Origin: Nocardioides antri
Lineage (GTDB): Bacteria; Actinomycetota; Actinomycetes; Propionibacteriales; Nocardioidaceae
DNA length: 64,000 bases
Assembly (NCBI RefSeq): GCF_008373765.1
Contig: NZ_VUJW01000001.1
Coordinates: forward strand, 496,189-560,188
Direction of reading: 5' to 3'
The notes beneath the pieces are model-generated. The model was not told where the DNA came from and did no database searches. It worked only from the letters and a program-made list of their open reading frames with translations. A program made the translations under genes and the position numbers. Shown piece by piece: positions 55,745 to 64,000 of this stretch. Within the stretch, counting starts at the first letter, position 1; each line of letters starts with the position of its first letter.

Positions 55745-55750
55745 TACGCT
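55745..55750 (+). promoter_or_regulatory. -10 element for leaderless uvrB transcript
   Basis: TACGCT six bases before the ATG at 55757. Confidence 0.6.
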
Positions 55751-55756
55751 CGTAGC

Positions 55757-57886
55757 ATGCGTCCGATCACCGACCTCGAGCGCCGAGTCGCCCCGTTCAA
55801 GGTGGAGTCCGACTACCAGCCTTCCGGCGACCAGCCGGCCGCGATCGCGGAGATCACCCGCCGGATCCAGGCGGGCACCCAGGACGTCGTGCTGCTCGGC
55901 GCGACCGGCACCGGCAAGACCGCGACCGTCGCCTGGGTCGCGGAGCAGGTGCAGCGGCCGCTGCTCGTGATGCAGCCCAACAAGACCCTTGCCGCGCAGT
56001 TCGCCAACGAGCTGCGGCAGCTGTTCCCGCGCAACGCGATCGAGTACTTCGTCTCCTACTACGACTACTACCAGCCCGAGGCCTACGTCCCCCAGACCGA
56101 CACCTACATCGAGAAGGACAGCTCGATCAACGAGGAGGTCGAGCGGCTGCGCCACTCGGCGACCAACAGCCTGCTGACCCGGCGGGACGTGATCGTGGTG
56201 TCGACGGTGTCCTGCATCTACGGCCTCGGCACCCCGCAGGAGTACGTCGACCGGATGGTGCGGCTGAAGGTGGGGGAGGAGCACGACCGCGACTCGGTGC
56301 TGCGCCGGCTGGTCGACATCCAGTACACCCGCAACGACCTGACGTTCACGCGCGGCACCTTCCGGGTGCGGGGCGACACGCTCGAGATCTTCCCGGTCTA
56401 CGAGGAGATGGCCGTGCGGGTCGAGTTCTTCGGCGACGAGATCGAGCGGCTGATGACCCTCCACCCGGTGACGGGGGAGGTGCTCACCGAGGACAACGAG
56501 CTCTACATCTTCCCGGCGAGCCACTACGTCGCCGGCCCGCAGCGCATGGAGCGCGCGATCCGGGGCATCGAGGCCGAGCTCGCCGAGCAGCTGGCGACGT
56601 TCGAGCGCCAGGGCAAGATGCTGGAGGCGCAGCGGCTGCGGATGCGGACGACCTACGACATCGAGATGATGCGCCAGATCGGCACCTGCTCGGGCATCGA
56701 GAACTACTCGATGCACATCGACGGCCGCTCGCGCGGCTCGGCGCCCAACTGCCTGCTCGACTACTTCCCGGAGGACTTCCTGCTCGTCATCGACGAGTCG
56801 CACGTGGCGGTCCCGCAGATCGGCGGCATGTACGAAGGCGACATGTCCCGCAAGCGCAACCTGGTCGAGCACGGCTTCCGGCTGCCGAGCGCGATGGACA
56901 ACCGGCCGCTGCGGTGGGAGGAGTTCCTCGACCGGGTCGGCCAGACCATCTACCTGTCCGCCACGCCGGGCAACTACGAGCTCGACAAGGTCCAGGGCGA
57001 CGTCGTCGAGCAGATCATCCGGCCGACCGGCCTGGTCGACCCCGAGGTGGTGATCAAGCCGACGAAGGGCCAGATCGACGACCTGATCCACGAGATCCGG
57101 CTCCGCACGGAGCGCAACGAGCGCGTGCTCGTGACGACGCTGACCAAGAAGATGTCGGAGGACCTCACCGACTACCTCCTCGACGCCGGCATCCGCACCC
57201 GCTACCTCCACTCGGAGGTCGACACGCTCAAGCGGATCGAGCTGCTGCGCGACCTGCGGCTCGGCGCCTACGACGTGCTCGTCGGCATCAACCTGCTCCG
57301 CGAGGGCCTCGACCTGCCCGAGGTGTCGCTGGTGGCGATCCTCGACGCCGACAAGGAGGGCTTCCTCCGCTCCGACAAGTCGCTGATCCAGACGATCGGT
57401 CGGGCCGCCCGCAACGTGTCCGGCCAGGTCCACATGTACGCCGACCGGGTCACCCCGTCGATGGCGGCGGCCGTCGACGAGACGAACCGCCGGCGCGCGA
57501 AGCAGATCGCCTACAACGAGGCCCACGGCGTCGACCCGCAGCCGCTGCGGAAGAAGATCGCCGACATCACCGAGATGCTCGCCCGCGAGGACGAGACCAC
57601 CCAGGCGCTGCTGCAGACCTGGGCGGACGCCGGGGTCAGCGGCCGCGCCGGAGGGGTCAAGGGGCGGCGGGCGCCGGTCCCGACGCTCGGCGAGAGCGCG
57701 GCCGGTCAGCACGCTCCCGAGCTCGCCGGCCTGCCCAGCTCCGACCTGGCGGCGCTGATCCAGGACCTCACCGACCAGATGCGCGCCGCCGCGGCGGAGC
57801 TCCAGTTCGAGCTGGCGGCCCGGCTCCGCGACGAGATCTCCGAGCTCCGCAAGGAGCTTCGCCAGATGGTTGAAGCGACGAAGTAG
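55757..57886 (+). CDS. uvrB: Excinuclease ABC subunit B
   Basis: 709 residues. Damage-verifying helicase-like subunit of nucleotide excision repair. Walker [12 protein letters not shown], the beta-hairpin region [20 protein letters not shown] Walker B ([15 protein letters not shown]), helicase motif [11 protein letters not shown], and a C-terminal UVR coiled coil ([20 protein letters not shown]) that binds UvrC. Full length. The start is set by the usual [21 protein letters not shown]-terminus and the leaderless promoter. Not functionally tied to the surrounding mce genes. Confidence 0.97.
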   Translation: MRPITDLERRVAPFKVESDYQPSGDQPAAIAEITRRIQAGTQDVVLLGATGTGKTATVAWVAEQVQRPLLVMQPNKTLAAQFANELRQLFPRNAIEYFVSYYDYYQPEAYVPQTDTYIEKDSSINEEVERLRHSATNSLLTRRDVIVVSTVSCIYGLGTPQEYVDRMVRLKVGEEHDRDSVLRRLVDIQYTRNDLTFTRGTFRVRGDTLEIFPVYEEMAVRVEFFGDEIERLMTLHPVTGEVLTEDNELYIFPASHYVAGPQRMERAIRGIEAELAEQLATFERQGKMLEAQRLRMRTTYDIEMMRQIGTCSGIENYSMHIDGRSRGSAPNCLLDYFPEDFLLVIDESHVAVPQIGGMYEGDMSRKRNLVEHGFRLPSAMDNRPLRWEEFLDRVGQTIYLSATPGNYELDKVQGDVVEQIIRPTGLVDPEVVIKPTKGQIDDLIHEIRLRTERNERVLVTTLTKKMSEDLTDYLLDAGIRTRYLHSEVDTLKRIELLRDLRLGAYDVLVGINLLREGLDLPEVSLVAILDADKEGFLRSDKSLIQTIGRAARNVSGQVHMYADRVTPSMAAAVDETNRRRAKQIAYNEAHGVDPQPLRKKIADITEMLAREDETTQALLQTWADAGVSGRAGGVKGRRAPVPTLGESAAGQHAPELAGLPSSDLAALIQDLTDQMRAAAAELQFELAARLRDEISELRKELRQMVEATK

Positions 57887-57892
57887 GGACCC

Positions 57893-58576
57893 TCAGCCCG
57901 GTGGCCGGCGGGCGTGGGCCAGGCCCACGAAGCGGGCGATCACCAGGGCGACGTACAGGATGCCGGCGACCTGCTCGACCATGACCAGCGACCGGGCGTG
58001 GTCGCGCACCGGGTAGATGTCGGAGAGGCCCACGCTGGTGAGCGTGGTGAAGGACAGGTAGAGCAGGTCGAACCACAGGAGGTCCTCGCTGGCGTCGGGG
58101 CTGCTGTAGCCGACGAACGACCCGGGCCACAGCACCTGCGCGGCCGCATAGACGTAGGCGAAGGCCCAGGCGACGACGGTGAACGCCGCCCCCACCGCGT
58201 ACAGCTCGTCGCGGGTGATCACGTTGTCCTCGAAGAGGTAGCGGACCATCGCGTAGGAGACGAAGAAGTAGAACGGGACGTGGAACGCCGCGGATGCGAG
58301 GACGACCGCCTCGGTCTCGGGCGAGATCGCCTCCGCGATGGTGAGCACCATCGCCGGACCGCCCAGCACGATCGCCACCCAGCTGAGCACCGGCGTCGAC
58401 CGCACCGCCCAGACGGCGATCAGGACGACTGCCATCTGGACCACGCCGACCACGGCGCGCCCCGCCGTCGTGTGGTCGAGGAACGGGTAGATCAGCACCA
58501 CGACGAGCTGGGCGCAGAGGAGCACACCGGAGGGATGGCGCCCGACGGTCCGGATGCCTGCGGCAGAGGTGGTCAC
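57893..58576 (-). CDS. Two-pore-helix ion channel family protein (K+ channel-like, atypical filter)
   Basis: 227 residues with about six hydrophobic segments; the last two flank LSFTTLTSVGLSDIYP, placed like a K+ channel pore loop. The filter reads TSVGLSD rather than TTVGYGD, keeping Thr, Val-Gly and Asp but replacing Tyr-Gly, so ion selectivity is uncertain. N-terminal four helices are membrane-only with no voltage-sensor Arg ladder. Ends six bases from the uvrB stop, convergently. GTG start with TACGAT eight bases upstream. Confidence 0.75.
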   Translation of the reverse strand: MTTSAAGIRTVGRHPSGVLLCAQLVVVLIYPFLDHTTAGRAVVGVVQMAVVLIAVWAVRSTPVLSWVAIVLGGPAMVLTIAEAISPETEAVVLASAAFHVPFYFFVSYAMVRYLFEDNVITRDELYAVGAAFTVVAWAFAYVYAAAQVLWPGSFVGYSSPDASEDLLWFDLLYLSFTTLTSVGLSDIYPVRDHARSLVMVEQVAGILYVALVIARFVGLAHARRPPG

Positions 58577-58584
58577 GTTGCGGC

Positions 58585-58590
58585 ATCGTA
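58585..58590 (-). promoter_or_regulatory. -10 element for the channel-like gene
   Basis: TACGAT on the minus strand, eight bases before the GTG at 58576. Confidence 0.45.
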
Positions 58591-58683
58591 CGGGGCCGCT
58601 GTCCGCGAACAGCGGACGCGGCGACTCCAGGACAGCTGACCCAGTAGCGTGACCGACGCTGTTCAGGGGTCGTTAGCAGAGTT

Positions 58684-58690
58684 GTGTAAC
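58684..58690 (-). promoter_or_regulatory. GTTACAC element upstream of mce cluster 2
   Basis: GTGTAAC on the plus strand (GTTACAC on the minus), about 90 bases before the first permease gene. Third occurrence ahead of an mce unit in this window. Confidence 0.3.
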
Positions 58691-58708
58691 GGGTCACAGT
58701 GTGGTTCG

Positions 58709-58739
58709 TTGTTCCAAGAACAAGAACACGTTCTAGTAT
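58709..58739 (+). promoter_or_regulatory. KstR-like operator and promoter of mce cluster 2
   Basis: AAGAACACGTTCTA at 58722-58735: arms AGAAC/GTTCT with a two-base spacer, one mismatch from the mycobacterial KstR consensus (TAGAACACGTTCTA form). It overlaps a -10-like TAGTAT (58734-58739). Just upstream lies a second inverted repeat TTGTTCCAAGAACAA (58709-58723). Two operators over a promoter fit repression by a KstR-type TetR protein responding to sterol-derived CoA esters. Confidence 0.7.
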
Positions 58740-58778
58740 GGCGTCGTCGGCGGGGAAACGAGCTGGGAGGTGACCGGG

Positions 58779-59552
58779 TTGGCGTTCAACGCTGCATCGG
58801 TCATCCGGGGACCCGGGGAGCTCGCCCTGATGACCGTCGAGGTGACGAAGCGCATCTTCACCCGCCCGTTCCAGTTCCGCGAGTTCGTGGAGCAGGCGTG
58901 GTTCGTCACGAGCGTGACCCTGATGCCGACCATCCTGGTGTCGATCCCCTTCGGCGCGGTCATCTCGCTCCAGGTGGGCAACCTCACCGGCCAGCTCGGT
59001 GCCCAGTCCTTCGCCGGCGCCACGGCGGTGCTCGCCACCGTCCGCGAGGCCGCCCCCATCGCCGCGGCCATGATCATCGCGGGCGCCGCCGGGTCGGCGA
59101 TCTGCTCGGACCTCGGCGCCCGGAAGATCCGCGAGGAGATCGACGCGATGGAGGTGCTCGGCATCGATCCGCTCGAGCGTCTGGTCGCGCCCCGCGTGGT
59201 CGCCACGATGTTCGTGGCGTTCATGATCAACGGGATCGTCATCTGCGCCGGTATCGGCGGAGGCTACTTCTTCACCGTCATCGTGCAGGACGGCTCCGCC
59301 GGCGCGTTCCTCTCGTCGTTCACCGCCCTTGCGTCGCTGCCCGACCTCTACATCGCGATGGTCAAGGCGATCATCTTCGGCTGGCTGGCCGCGATCGTGG
59401 GGGCCTACAAGGGTCTCAACGCCGGCGGCGGGCCGCTCGGCGTCGGTCGCGCCGTGAACGAGGCGGTGATCGTCGCCTTCATGCTGCTGTTCTTCCTGAA
59501 CGCCGTCATCTCGGCGATCTACTTCCAGGTCGTCCCTCCGGTGGGGCTCTGA
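58779..59552 (+). CDS. yrbEA: MlaE/YrbE-type permease A, mce cluster 2
   Basis: 257 residues from TTG at 58779, chosen because GGGAGG ends eight bases upstream; the GTG at 58770 would overlap that ribosome site. MlaE family motifs: TSVTLMPTILVSIPFGAVIS, GAAGSAICSDLGARKIREEIDAMEVLGIDPLERLVAPRVV. About five membrane helices. First gene of the second Mce importer, with a KstR-like operator in front. One base separates it from the second permease. Confidence 0.9.
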   Translation: MAFNAASVIRGPGELALMTVEVTKRIFTRPFQFREFVEQAWFVTSVTLMPTILVSIPFGAVISLQVGNLTGQLGAQSFAGATAVLATVREAAPIAAAMIIAGAAGSAICSDLGARKIREEIDAMEVLGIDPLERLVAPRVVATMFVAFMINGIVICAGIGGGYFFTVIVQDGSAGAFLSSFTALASLPDLYIAMVKAIIFGWLAAIVGAYKGLNAGGGPLGVGRAVNEAVIVAFMLLFFLNAVISAIYFQVVPPVGL

Positions 59553-59553
59553 C

Positions 59554-60393
59554 ATGGCCACGGTCACCGAGGTCGTCGGCGAGGTCGTCCAGGGGCGACG
59601 CCGCGCGCTGGAGCAGTACGGCGACCAGCTGATCTTCTACATCAAGGCCATCCTCTGGGTGCCCAGGGCGATCAAGCGCTACCCGCGGGAGATCTGGAAC
59701 ACCTTGGCCGAGGTCGCGTTCGGCGCGGGCGGCCTGAGCGTCATCGCCGGCTCGGTCGGCGTGATCGCCTTCATGTCGTTCTTCGCCGGCACCGAGGTCG
59801 GCCTCCAGGGCTATGCCTCGCTGAGCCAGATCGGTGTCGCGAAGTTCAGCGCGTTCATCTCGGCGTACTTCAACACCCGTGAGGTGGCACCGCTCGTCTC
59901 GGCGATCGCGCTGGCGGCGACGGTCGGCTGTGGCTACACGGCCCGCCTCGGCGCGATGCGGATCTCGGAGGAGATCGACGCGCTCGAGGTGATGGCCGTG
60001 CCGTCGCTGCCGTTCCTCGTGACGACCCGGATCATCGCGGCGTTCATCGCGGTGATCCCGCTCTACATCGTGGCCCTCTGCGCGTCCTACCTCTCGCCGC
60101 GCCTGATCGTCGTCTACATCTACGGGCAGTCGGCCGGCACCTACGACCACTACTTCCTGCAGTTCCTGCCACCGATCGACATGCTCTGGTCGTTCTTCAA
60201 GCTGCTCTTCCTCGCGGTCGCGGTGATCCTCATCCACTGCTACTACGGCTACACCGCCTCCGGCGGGCCGGCGGGCGTCGGTCGCGCGGTCGGCCAGGCG
60301 ATCCGGACCAGCATCGTCACGATCGTGGTGGCGGACTTCTTCCTCAGCTTCGCGATCTGGGGCTCGACCACGACAGTCAGGATCACCGGCTGA
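59554..60393 (+). CDS. yrbEB: MlaE/YrbE-type permease B, mce cluster 2
   Basis: 279 residues. FISAYFNTREVAPLVSAIAL, GCGYTARLGAMRISEEIDALEVMAV and the C-terminal GGPAGVGRAVGQAIRTSIV match the cluster 1 YrbEB and other Mce permeases. The N-terminus RRRALEQYGDQLIFYIKAI carries the extra segment of YrbEB. Its stop overlaps the next ATG by one base. Confidence 0.92.
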   Translation: MATVTEVVGEVVQGRRRALEQYGDQLIFYIKAILWVPRAIKRYPREIWNTLAEVAFGAGGLSVIAGSVGVIAFMSFFAGTEVGLQGYASLSQIGVAKFSAFISAYFNTREVAPLVSAIALAATVGCGYTARLGAMRISEEIDALEVMAVPSLPFLVTTRIIAAFIAVIPLYIVALCASYLSPRLIVVYIYGQSAGTYDHYFLQFLPPIDMLWSFFKLLFLAVAVILIHCYYGYTASGGPAGVGRAVGQAIRTSIVTIVVADFFLSFAIWGSTTTVRITG

Positions 60394-61691
60394 TGTTGGT
60401 CAACGTCCACCACGACTCTGCCAAGGAGCACAACCGGCTGCTCGTCGCCGGGATCGGCTTCCTGCTCTCGATCCTGCTGCTGGTCTGGCTCTCGATCGCG
60501 ATCTACAACAAGGAGTTCGACCGGGTCACGATGGTGACCCTCAAGGCCGACCGGGCGGGCCTGCAGCTCGCCAAGTACGGCGACGTGCGGTTGAACGGCG
60601 CCCTGGTCGGTCACGTGCGCGAGATCTCGCAGGACGGGAAGGAGGCCGAGATCCGCATCGCGCTCGACCCCGAGGCTGCGAAGGAGATTCCCGCCAACGT
60701 CACCGTCGAGATCCTCCCGACGACCCTCTTCGGGCAGAAGTACATCGCCTTCAAGCGGCCGGACTCGCCGTCCTCGGACTCCATCAGCGACGGCGACGTG
60801 ATCCCCGCCGAGCGGGTGAGCACCAACGTCGAGCTGAGCCAGATCCTCGCCGACCTGTTCCCGCTGCTACGGGCAGTGCGGCCGGCAGACCTCAACGTGA
60901 CCCTGAGCGCGCTCGCCACGGCGCTCGAGGGCAGGGGTGAGCAGATCGGCCAGACGATGGACGACCTCGGGACCTACCTCGGCGTCATCGACGACCACCT
61001 GCCGACCCTCCGCCAGGACCTGATCGCCCTGGCCGACGTCGCCGACGCCTACGACCTCGCGGCCCCCGACCTCCTCGACGTCCTCGACAACGTCACGGTG
61101 ACCAGCAAGACGATCTCCGAGAAGGCGAAGGACCTCGACATCTTCTTCTCGGACCTGGCGGGGCTTGCCAACACCTCCACCCGGATCCTCCGGACCAACG
61201 AGCAGAACCTGATCGAGATGGGCCGGGTCACCGAGCCGATCCTCGCGCTGCTCCGCACCTACTCGCCGGAGTTCCCGTGCCTCATCAAGGGCGCTGCGGC
61301 GTACGCCCCGATCCTCTCCAAGACGTTCGAGGGCAACGTCGTCAAGCAGTTCATCGAGATCGGCAACGCGCAGTACCGCAACTTCGACGAGCGCGACCTT
61401 CCCACCCACGGTGAGGTCGGGCACGGGCCGTGGTGCCTGGGACTTCCGCACTTCAAGGTGCCGGCGACGCCGCACGCGCTCGAGCAGGGGTCGCCCATCG
61501 ACGAGAACCGGCCGTCCTCGCCGTTCCCCGGACCGCCGGCGCTGCCGAGCGGGTACGCCGGCAGCGAGGGCGACCAGCAGGTGGTCAACGCCCTCCTGGC
61601 GTCCAGCTCCGGCGAGGAGCCGGAGACGTACGGCGCCCTCGGCTCGCTGCTCTACGGACCGGTGGTCCGTCAGGGGGAGCCGGCCCGATGA
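60393..61691 (+). CDS. mceA: MCE family protein A, cluster 2
   Basis: 432 residues. Helix LLVAGIGFLLSILLLVWLSI, MCE domain with RAGLQLAKYGDVRLNGALVGHV and FGQKYIAFKRPD, then helical segments and a proline-rich C-terminus (PSSPFPGPPALPSGYAG). HGPWCLGLPHFKVPA near the end is typical of MceA proteins. Unlike the cluster 1 copy, this one has the full-length tail expected of mycobacterial MceA. ATGA overlap with the following gene. Confidence 0.92.
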   Translation: MLVNVHHDSAKEHNRLLVAGIGFLLSILLLVWLSIAIYNKEFDRVTMVTLKADRAGLQLAKYGDVRLNGALVGHVREISQDGKEAEIRIALDPEAAKEIPANVTVEILPTTLFGQKYIAFKRPDSPSSDSISDGDVIPAERVSTNVELSQILADLFPLLRAVRPADLNVTLSALATALEGRGEQIGQTMDDLGTYLGVIDDHLPTLRQDLIALADVADAYDLAAPDLLDVLDNVTVTSKTISEKAKDLDIFFSDLAGLANTSTRILRTNEQNLIEMGRVTEPILALLRTYSPEFPCLIKGAAAYAPILSKTFEGNVVKQFIEIGNAQYRNFDERDLPTHGEVGHGPWCLGLPHFKVPATPHALEQGSPIDENRPSSPFPGPPALPSGYAGSEGDQQVVNALLASSSGEEPETYGALGSLLYGPVVRQGEPAR

Positions 61692-62779
61692 GCCTCATGT
61701 CGCGCCGCAACGCGGTGTTCTACTCCGCCGGGATCAAGCTCAGCATCTTCACGGTGGTCTCGATCCTCCTGACCGGGCTGCTCGCGGTGATCATGGGCAA
61801 CATCGGTCTCGGGGGCGGCAAGACCTACCAGGCCGTCTTCACGAACGCGAGCACCCTCGACAAGGGCGACGACGTGCGGGTCGCCGGCGTCAGCGTCGGG
61901 GAGGTCAAGGACGTCGAGCACCACGAGCGGTCGATGGCGCTGGTCACCTTCCGGATCGACGACGACATCGAGCTGACCACCGCGTCGACGGCGGAGATCC
62001 GCTTCCTCAACCTGGTCGGCGACCGGTACCTGGCGCTCGAGGAGGGTCGGCAGGCGAAGGGCGCCGACACGCTCGACGAGGGCGACACGATCCCGGTCGA
62101 CCACACGCGTCCCTCGCTCGACCTCACGGTCCTGTTCGACGGGTTCAAGCCGCTCTTCCAGGCGCTGACCCCGGACCAGGTCAACGAGCTGAGCATGAAC
62201 CTGGTGCAGGTGCTGCAGGGGGAGGGCGGCACGGTCCGCGGGCTCCTGGAGCACACCGCCTCGCTGACCACTGCCCTCGCCGACCGTGACCAGCTCATCG
62301 GCGAGGTGGTCACGAACCTCAGCGAGACCCTCGACACGGTCAACCGGCGCCACGAGCAGCTGAGCAACCTGGTCATCGAGCTCAAGGACTGGATGACGGA
62401 CCTCGCGCGGGACCGCAGGACGATCGGCGGCTCGCTCGACAACATCTCCGACCTCACCGTGACGGTCGCCGACCTGCTGCGCCGCGGTCGGCCGCTCGTG
62501 AAGAAGGACATCGCGGCGCTGCGCGACCTCGCCGAGCTCCTCAACTCCCCGGACCAGCGGAAGGAGCTCATCGAGGTGCTCGACCGGATGCCCGAGGTGA
62601 TGTCGGACCAGATCCGGACCGGCACCTACGGGTCGTGGTACCAGTACTACATCTGCGCGGTCTCGGCCCGGGTCGACCTGCCCGCCATCGGTGGCCTTCC
62701 CGTGGTCCGGCAGATCCAGGAGTACCTCTCCCGCATCGAGTTCCACTCCGACGTACCCAGGTGTCAGGACCGAGGATGA
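61688..62779 (+). CDS. mceB: MCE family protein B, cluster 2
   Basis: 363 residues. Helix LSIFTVVSILLTGLLAVIMG, MCE domain with FTNASTLDKGDDVRVAGVSVGEV, and the MceB-type segment GFKPLFQALTPDQVNELSMNLVQVLQGEGGTV that parallels cluster 1 mceB. The C-terminus has Cys residues (YICAVSA, PRCQDRG). The ATG overlaps the preceding stop; the following ATG overlaps this stop. Confidence 0.92.
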   Translation: MSLMSRRNAVFYSAGIKLSIFTVVSILLTGLLAVIMGNIGLGGGKTYQAVFTNASTLDKGDDVRVAGVSVGEVKDVEHHERSMALVTFRIDDDIELTTASTAEIRFLNLVGDRYLALEEGRQAKGADTLDEGDTIPVDHTRPSLDLTVLFDGFKPLFQALTPDQVNELSMNLVQVLQGEGGTVRGLLEHTASLTTALADRDQLIGEVVTNLSETLDTVNRRHEQLSNLVIELKDWMTDLARDRRTIGGSLDNISDLTVTVADLLRRGRPLVKKDIAALRDLAELLNSPDQRKELIEVLDRMPEVMSDQIRTGTYGSWYQYYICAVSARVDLPAIGGLPVVRQIQEYLSRIEFHSDVPRCQDRG

Positions 62780-63756
62780 AGAACGACGACGCACGCATCA
62801 TGCGGCTGGGCGTCATCACCCTGGTGGTGATGGCGGTGATCTCGGCTGCCACGTTCAACCTCTCCAAGTTCCCCGGCTTCCGCGGCACGACCTACTACGC
62901 CGAGTTCAGCGACGCCAGCGGCATCCACAAGGGCAACATGGTCCAGGTCGGCGGGATGCGCTCGGGCCGGGTCAGCGAGGTGGTGCTGGAGGAGGACCGG
63001 GTGGTGGTGAAGTTCGAGATCGACGACGGCGACGTCGAGCTCGGCCCCGAGACCACTGCATCGGTGGAGGTTCTGAACCTGCTGGGCGAGAAGTTCCTCG
63101 ACGTGCAGCCGCAGGGGGAGGGCGAGCTGGAGGCCGGCGACACGATCCCGCTCGAACGGACCGAGGCCGCCTACGACATCGTCGGCGTCTTCGGCGACCT
63201 CGCCACCACGACCGAGGAGATCGACACCCGCCAGCTGTCCGAGGCTCTCGACGTGGTCGCGGGGACCATGGACGACTCCGCGCCGGAGATCGCGGCCGCG
63301 TTCGACGGCATCGCCCGGCTGTCGCGGAGCGTCTCCCAGCGCGACGAGCAGATCCAGACCCTCTTCCGGAGCTCGCAGCAGGTGACCCGTGTGCTCGAGC
63401 GCCGCGGCCAGGACATCGTCGACCTCATGCGCAGCAGCGACCTGGTCTTCAAGGAGCTGCAGAAGCGGAAGGCGGCGGTCCACCGGCTCCTCGTGAACGC
63501 ACGGATCCTTGCCGAGGAGCTGGAGGGTCTGGCCGAGGACAACGCGGAGCAGATCGGTCCGGCGCTCGCCGAGGTCGACGAGCTGCTCGGGATGCTGGTC
63601 TCCAAGAAGGAGCAGCTGCAGGACACGCTGCACCACCTCGGGCCCTACGTCGAGATCCTCAGCAACATCATCGGCACGGGGCCCTGGTTCGACGCCCTTG
63701 CCATCAACCTCGCCGGTTTCCCGACCGGCGAGTTCTCCCCCGGATTCTCGGAGTGA
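62776..63756 (+). CDS. mceC: MCE family protein C, cluster 2
   Basis: 326 residues, the same length as cluster 1 mceC. Helix LGVITLVVMAVISAATFNL, MCE domain with FSDASGIHKGNMVQVGGMRSGRV and LNLLGEKFLDVQPQ, then a long helical region (LSEALDVVAGTMDDSAPEIA to LLGMLVSKKEQLQDTL). It ends without the Cys pair seen in cluster 1. Stop overlaps the next ATG by one base. Confidence 0.92.
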   Translation: MKNDDARIMRLGVITLVVMAVISAATFNLSKFPGFRGTTYYAEFSDASGIHKGNMVQVGGMRSGRVSEVVLEEDRVVVKFEIDDGDVELGPETTASVEVLNLLGEKFLDVQPQGEGELEAGDTIPLERTEAAYDIVGVFGDLATTTEEIDTRQLSEALDVVAGTMDDSAPEIAAAFDGIARLSRSVSQRDEQIQTLFRSSQQVTRVLERRGQDIVDLMRSSDLVFKELQKRKAAVHRLLVNARILAEELEGLAEDNAEQIGPALAEVDELLGMLVSKKEQLQDTLHHLGPYVEILSNIIGTGPWFDALAINLAGFPTGEFSPGFSE

Positions 63757-64000
63757 TGGCGATGGTGGCGAAGGTGTGGAAGGGCATCGACCGGCGGGTC
63801 GTCCTGCTGGTCGTGGTGCTGATCGTTGCGGGTGCCCTGCTCAACGTCGCGCGGTCGCCGGCGGACACCAAGACGGTGACCGCGCACTTCCCGCGGGCCG
63901 TGAGCGTCTACAAGGGCACCGACGTCCGGATCCTCGGCGTCAACGTCGGCGAGGTCACGGCGGTGACCCCTGCCGGCAACTCGGTGCGCGTCGAGATGGA
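63756..64000 (+). CDS. mceD: MCE family protein D, cluster 2 (truncated by window end)
   Basis: First 81 residues only. MAMVAKVWKGIDRRVVLLVV leads into a membrane helix ending GALLNVARS, then the start of an MCE domain (FPRAVSVYKGTDVRILGVNVGEV). No lipobox, unlike the cluster 1 D protein. The cluster presumably continues with mceE, mceF and associated genes to the right. Confidence 0.9.
   Translation, partial: MAMVAKVWKGIDRRVVLLVVVLIVAGALLNVARSPADTKTVTAHFPRAVSVYKGTDVRILGVNVGEVTAVTPAGNSVRVEM

Noticed and set aside
54419-57712. 1097-codon open frame antisense to the orphan mceA and uvrB
   Set aside because: Shadow frame spanning three unrelated genes; uvrB and MCE motifs are on the plus strand.

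Overview
The window is chromosomal DNA of a high-GC actinobacterium. It is densely packed with genes, uses many GTG starts and has no RNA genes, prophage, insertion sequence or CRISPR array that I can see. Gene content and order resemble mycobacteria: the block suhB-like / DUF4193 / DUF3093 / dut / DUF3710 / OB-fold / DUF3159 / two TrkA / APC permease / TrmA-like methyltransferase, and the htdX-fabG4-fadA2 block. The non-mycobacterial extras (tandem SCP2 protein, RTX subtilase, TCGACAGGCTC repeats) make a Nocardioidaceae-type organism (Nocardioides or a relative) my best inference. No gene here proves the genus.

Layout. 1-5 kb: an SDR reductase cut by the window edge, sepH (cell division), a YchJ-like protein, a lactone-oxidase-type flavoprotein and an MFS transporter. 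5-15 kb: the conserved actinobacterial core block, with ferrochelatase, inositol-phosphatase family, dUTPase, several DUF proteins, the paired TrkA K+ regulators, an APC permease and an RNA methyltransferase. 15-20.5 kb: a DHFR/RibD-like protein, a three-gene ABC-2 exporter and a fused ABC exporter behind a MerR-type promoter. 20.5-24.5 kb: an imperfect hairpin repeat, aconitase with an overlapping operator, and a lipoprotein. 24.5-32.4 kb: two small thiamine-linked proteins, an ASCH/HhH fusion, a Nudix hydrolase, an SMP-30-like protein, dxs, a HExxH lipoprotein, a PAC2 protein and acyl-CoA thioesterase. 32.4-37 kb: htdX-fabG4 divergent from fadA2, followed by a TetR gene whose operator recurs in the fabG4/fadA2 gap. 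37-43.4 kb: a secreted subtilase with RTX repeats and an apparent frameshift in its signal peptide, an ATP-dependent DNA ligase, a TetR regulator and an AlkA-like glycosylase.

43.5-64 kb is dominated by two Mce lipid-import clusters. Cluster 1 (43.5-53.3 kb) starts with a tandem SCP2 (sterol carrier) protein and runs yrbEA, yrbEB, six MCE proteins and an Mce-associated protein, nearly all translationally coupled. It is followed by a phospholipase D-type gene and a stand-alone close copy of the first MCE gene. After uvrB and a divergent K+-channel-like gene, cluster 2 (58.8 kb to the window end) starts behind a KstR-like operator, which suggests a sterol-responsive, mce4-type importer.

A recurring regulatory feature is a -10 element of the form TANNNT placed 6-8 bases before the start codon. 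It occurs at 17 genes here and predicts leaderless mRNAs. It also helped choose several starts.
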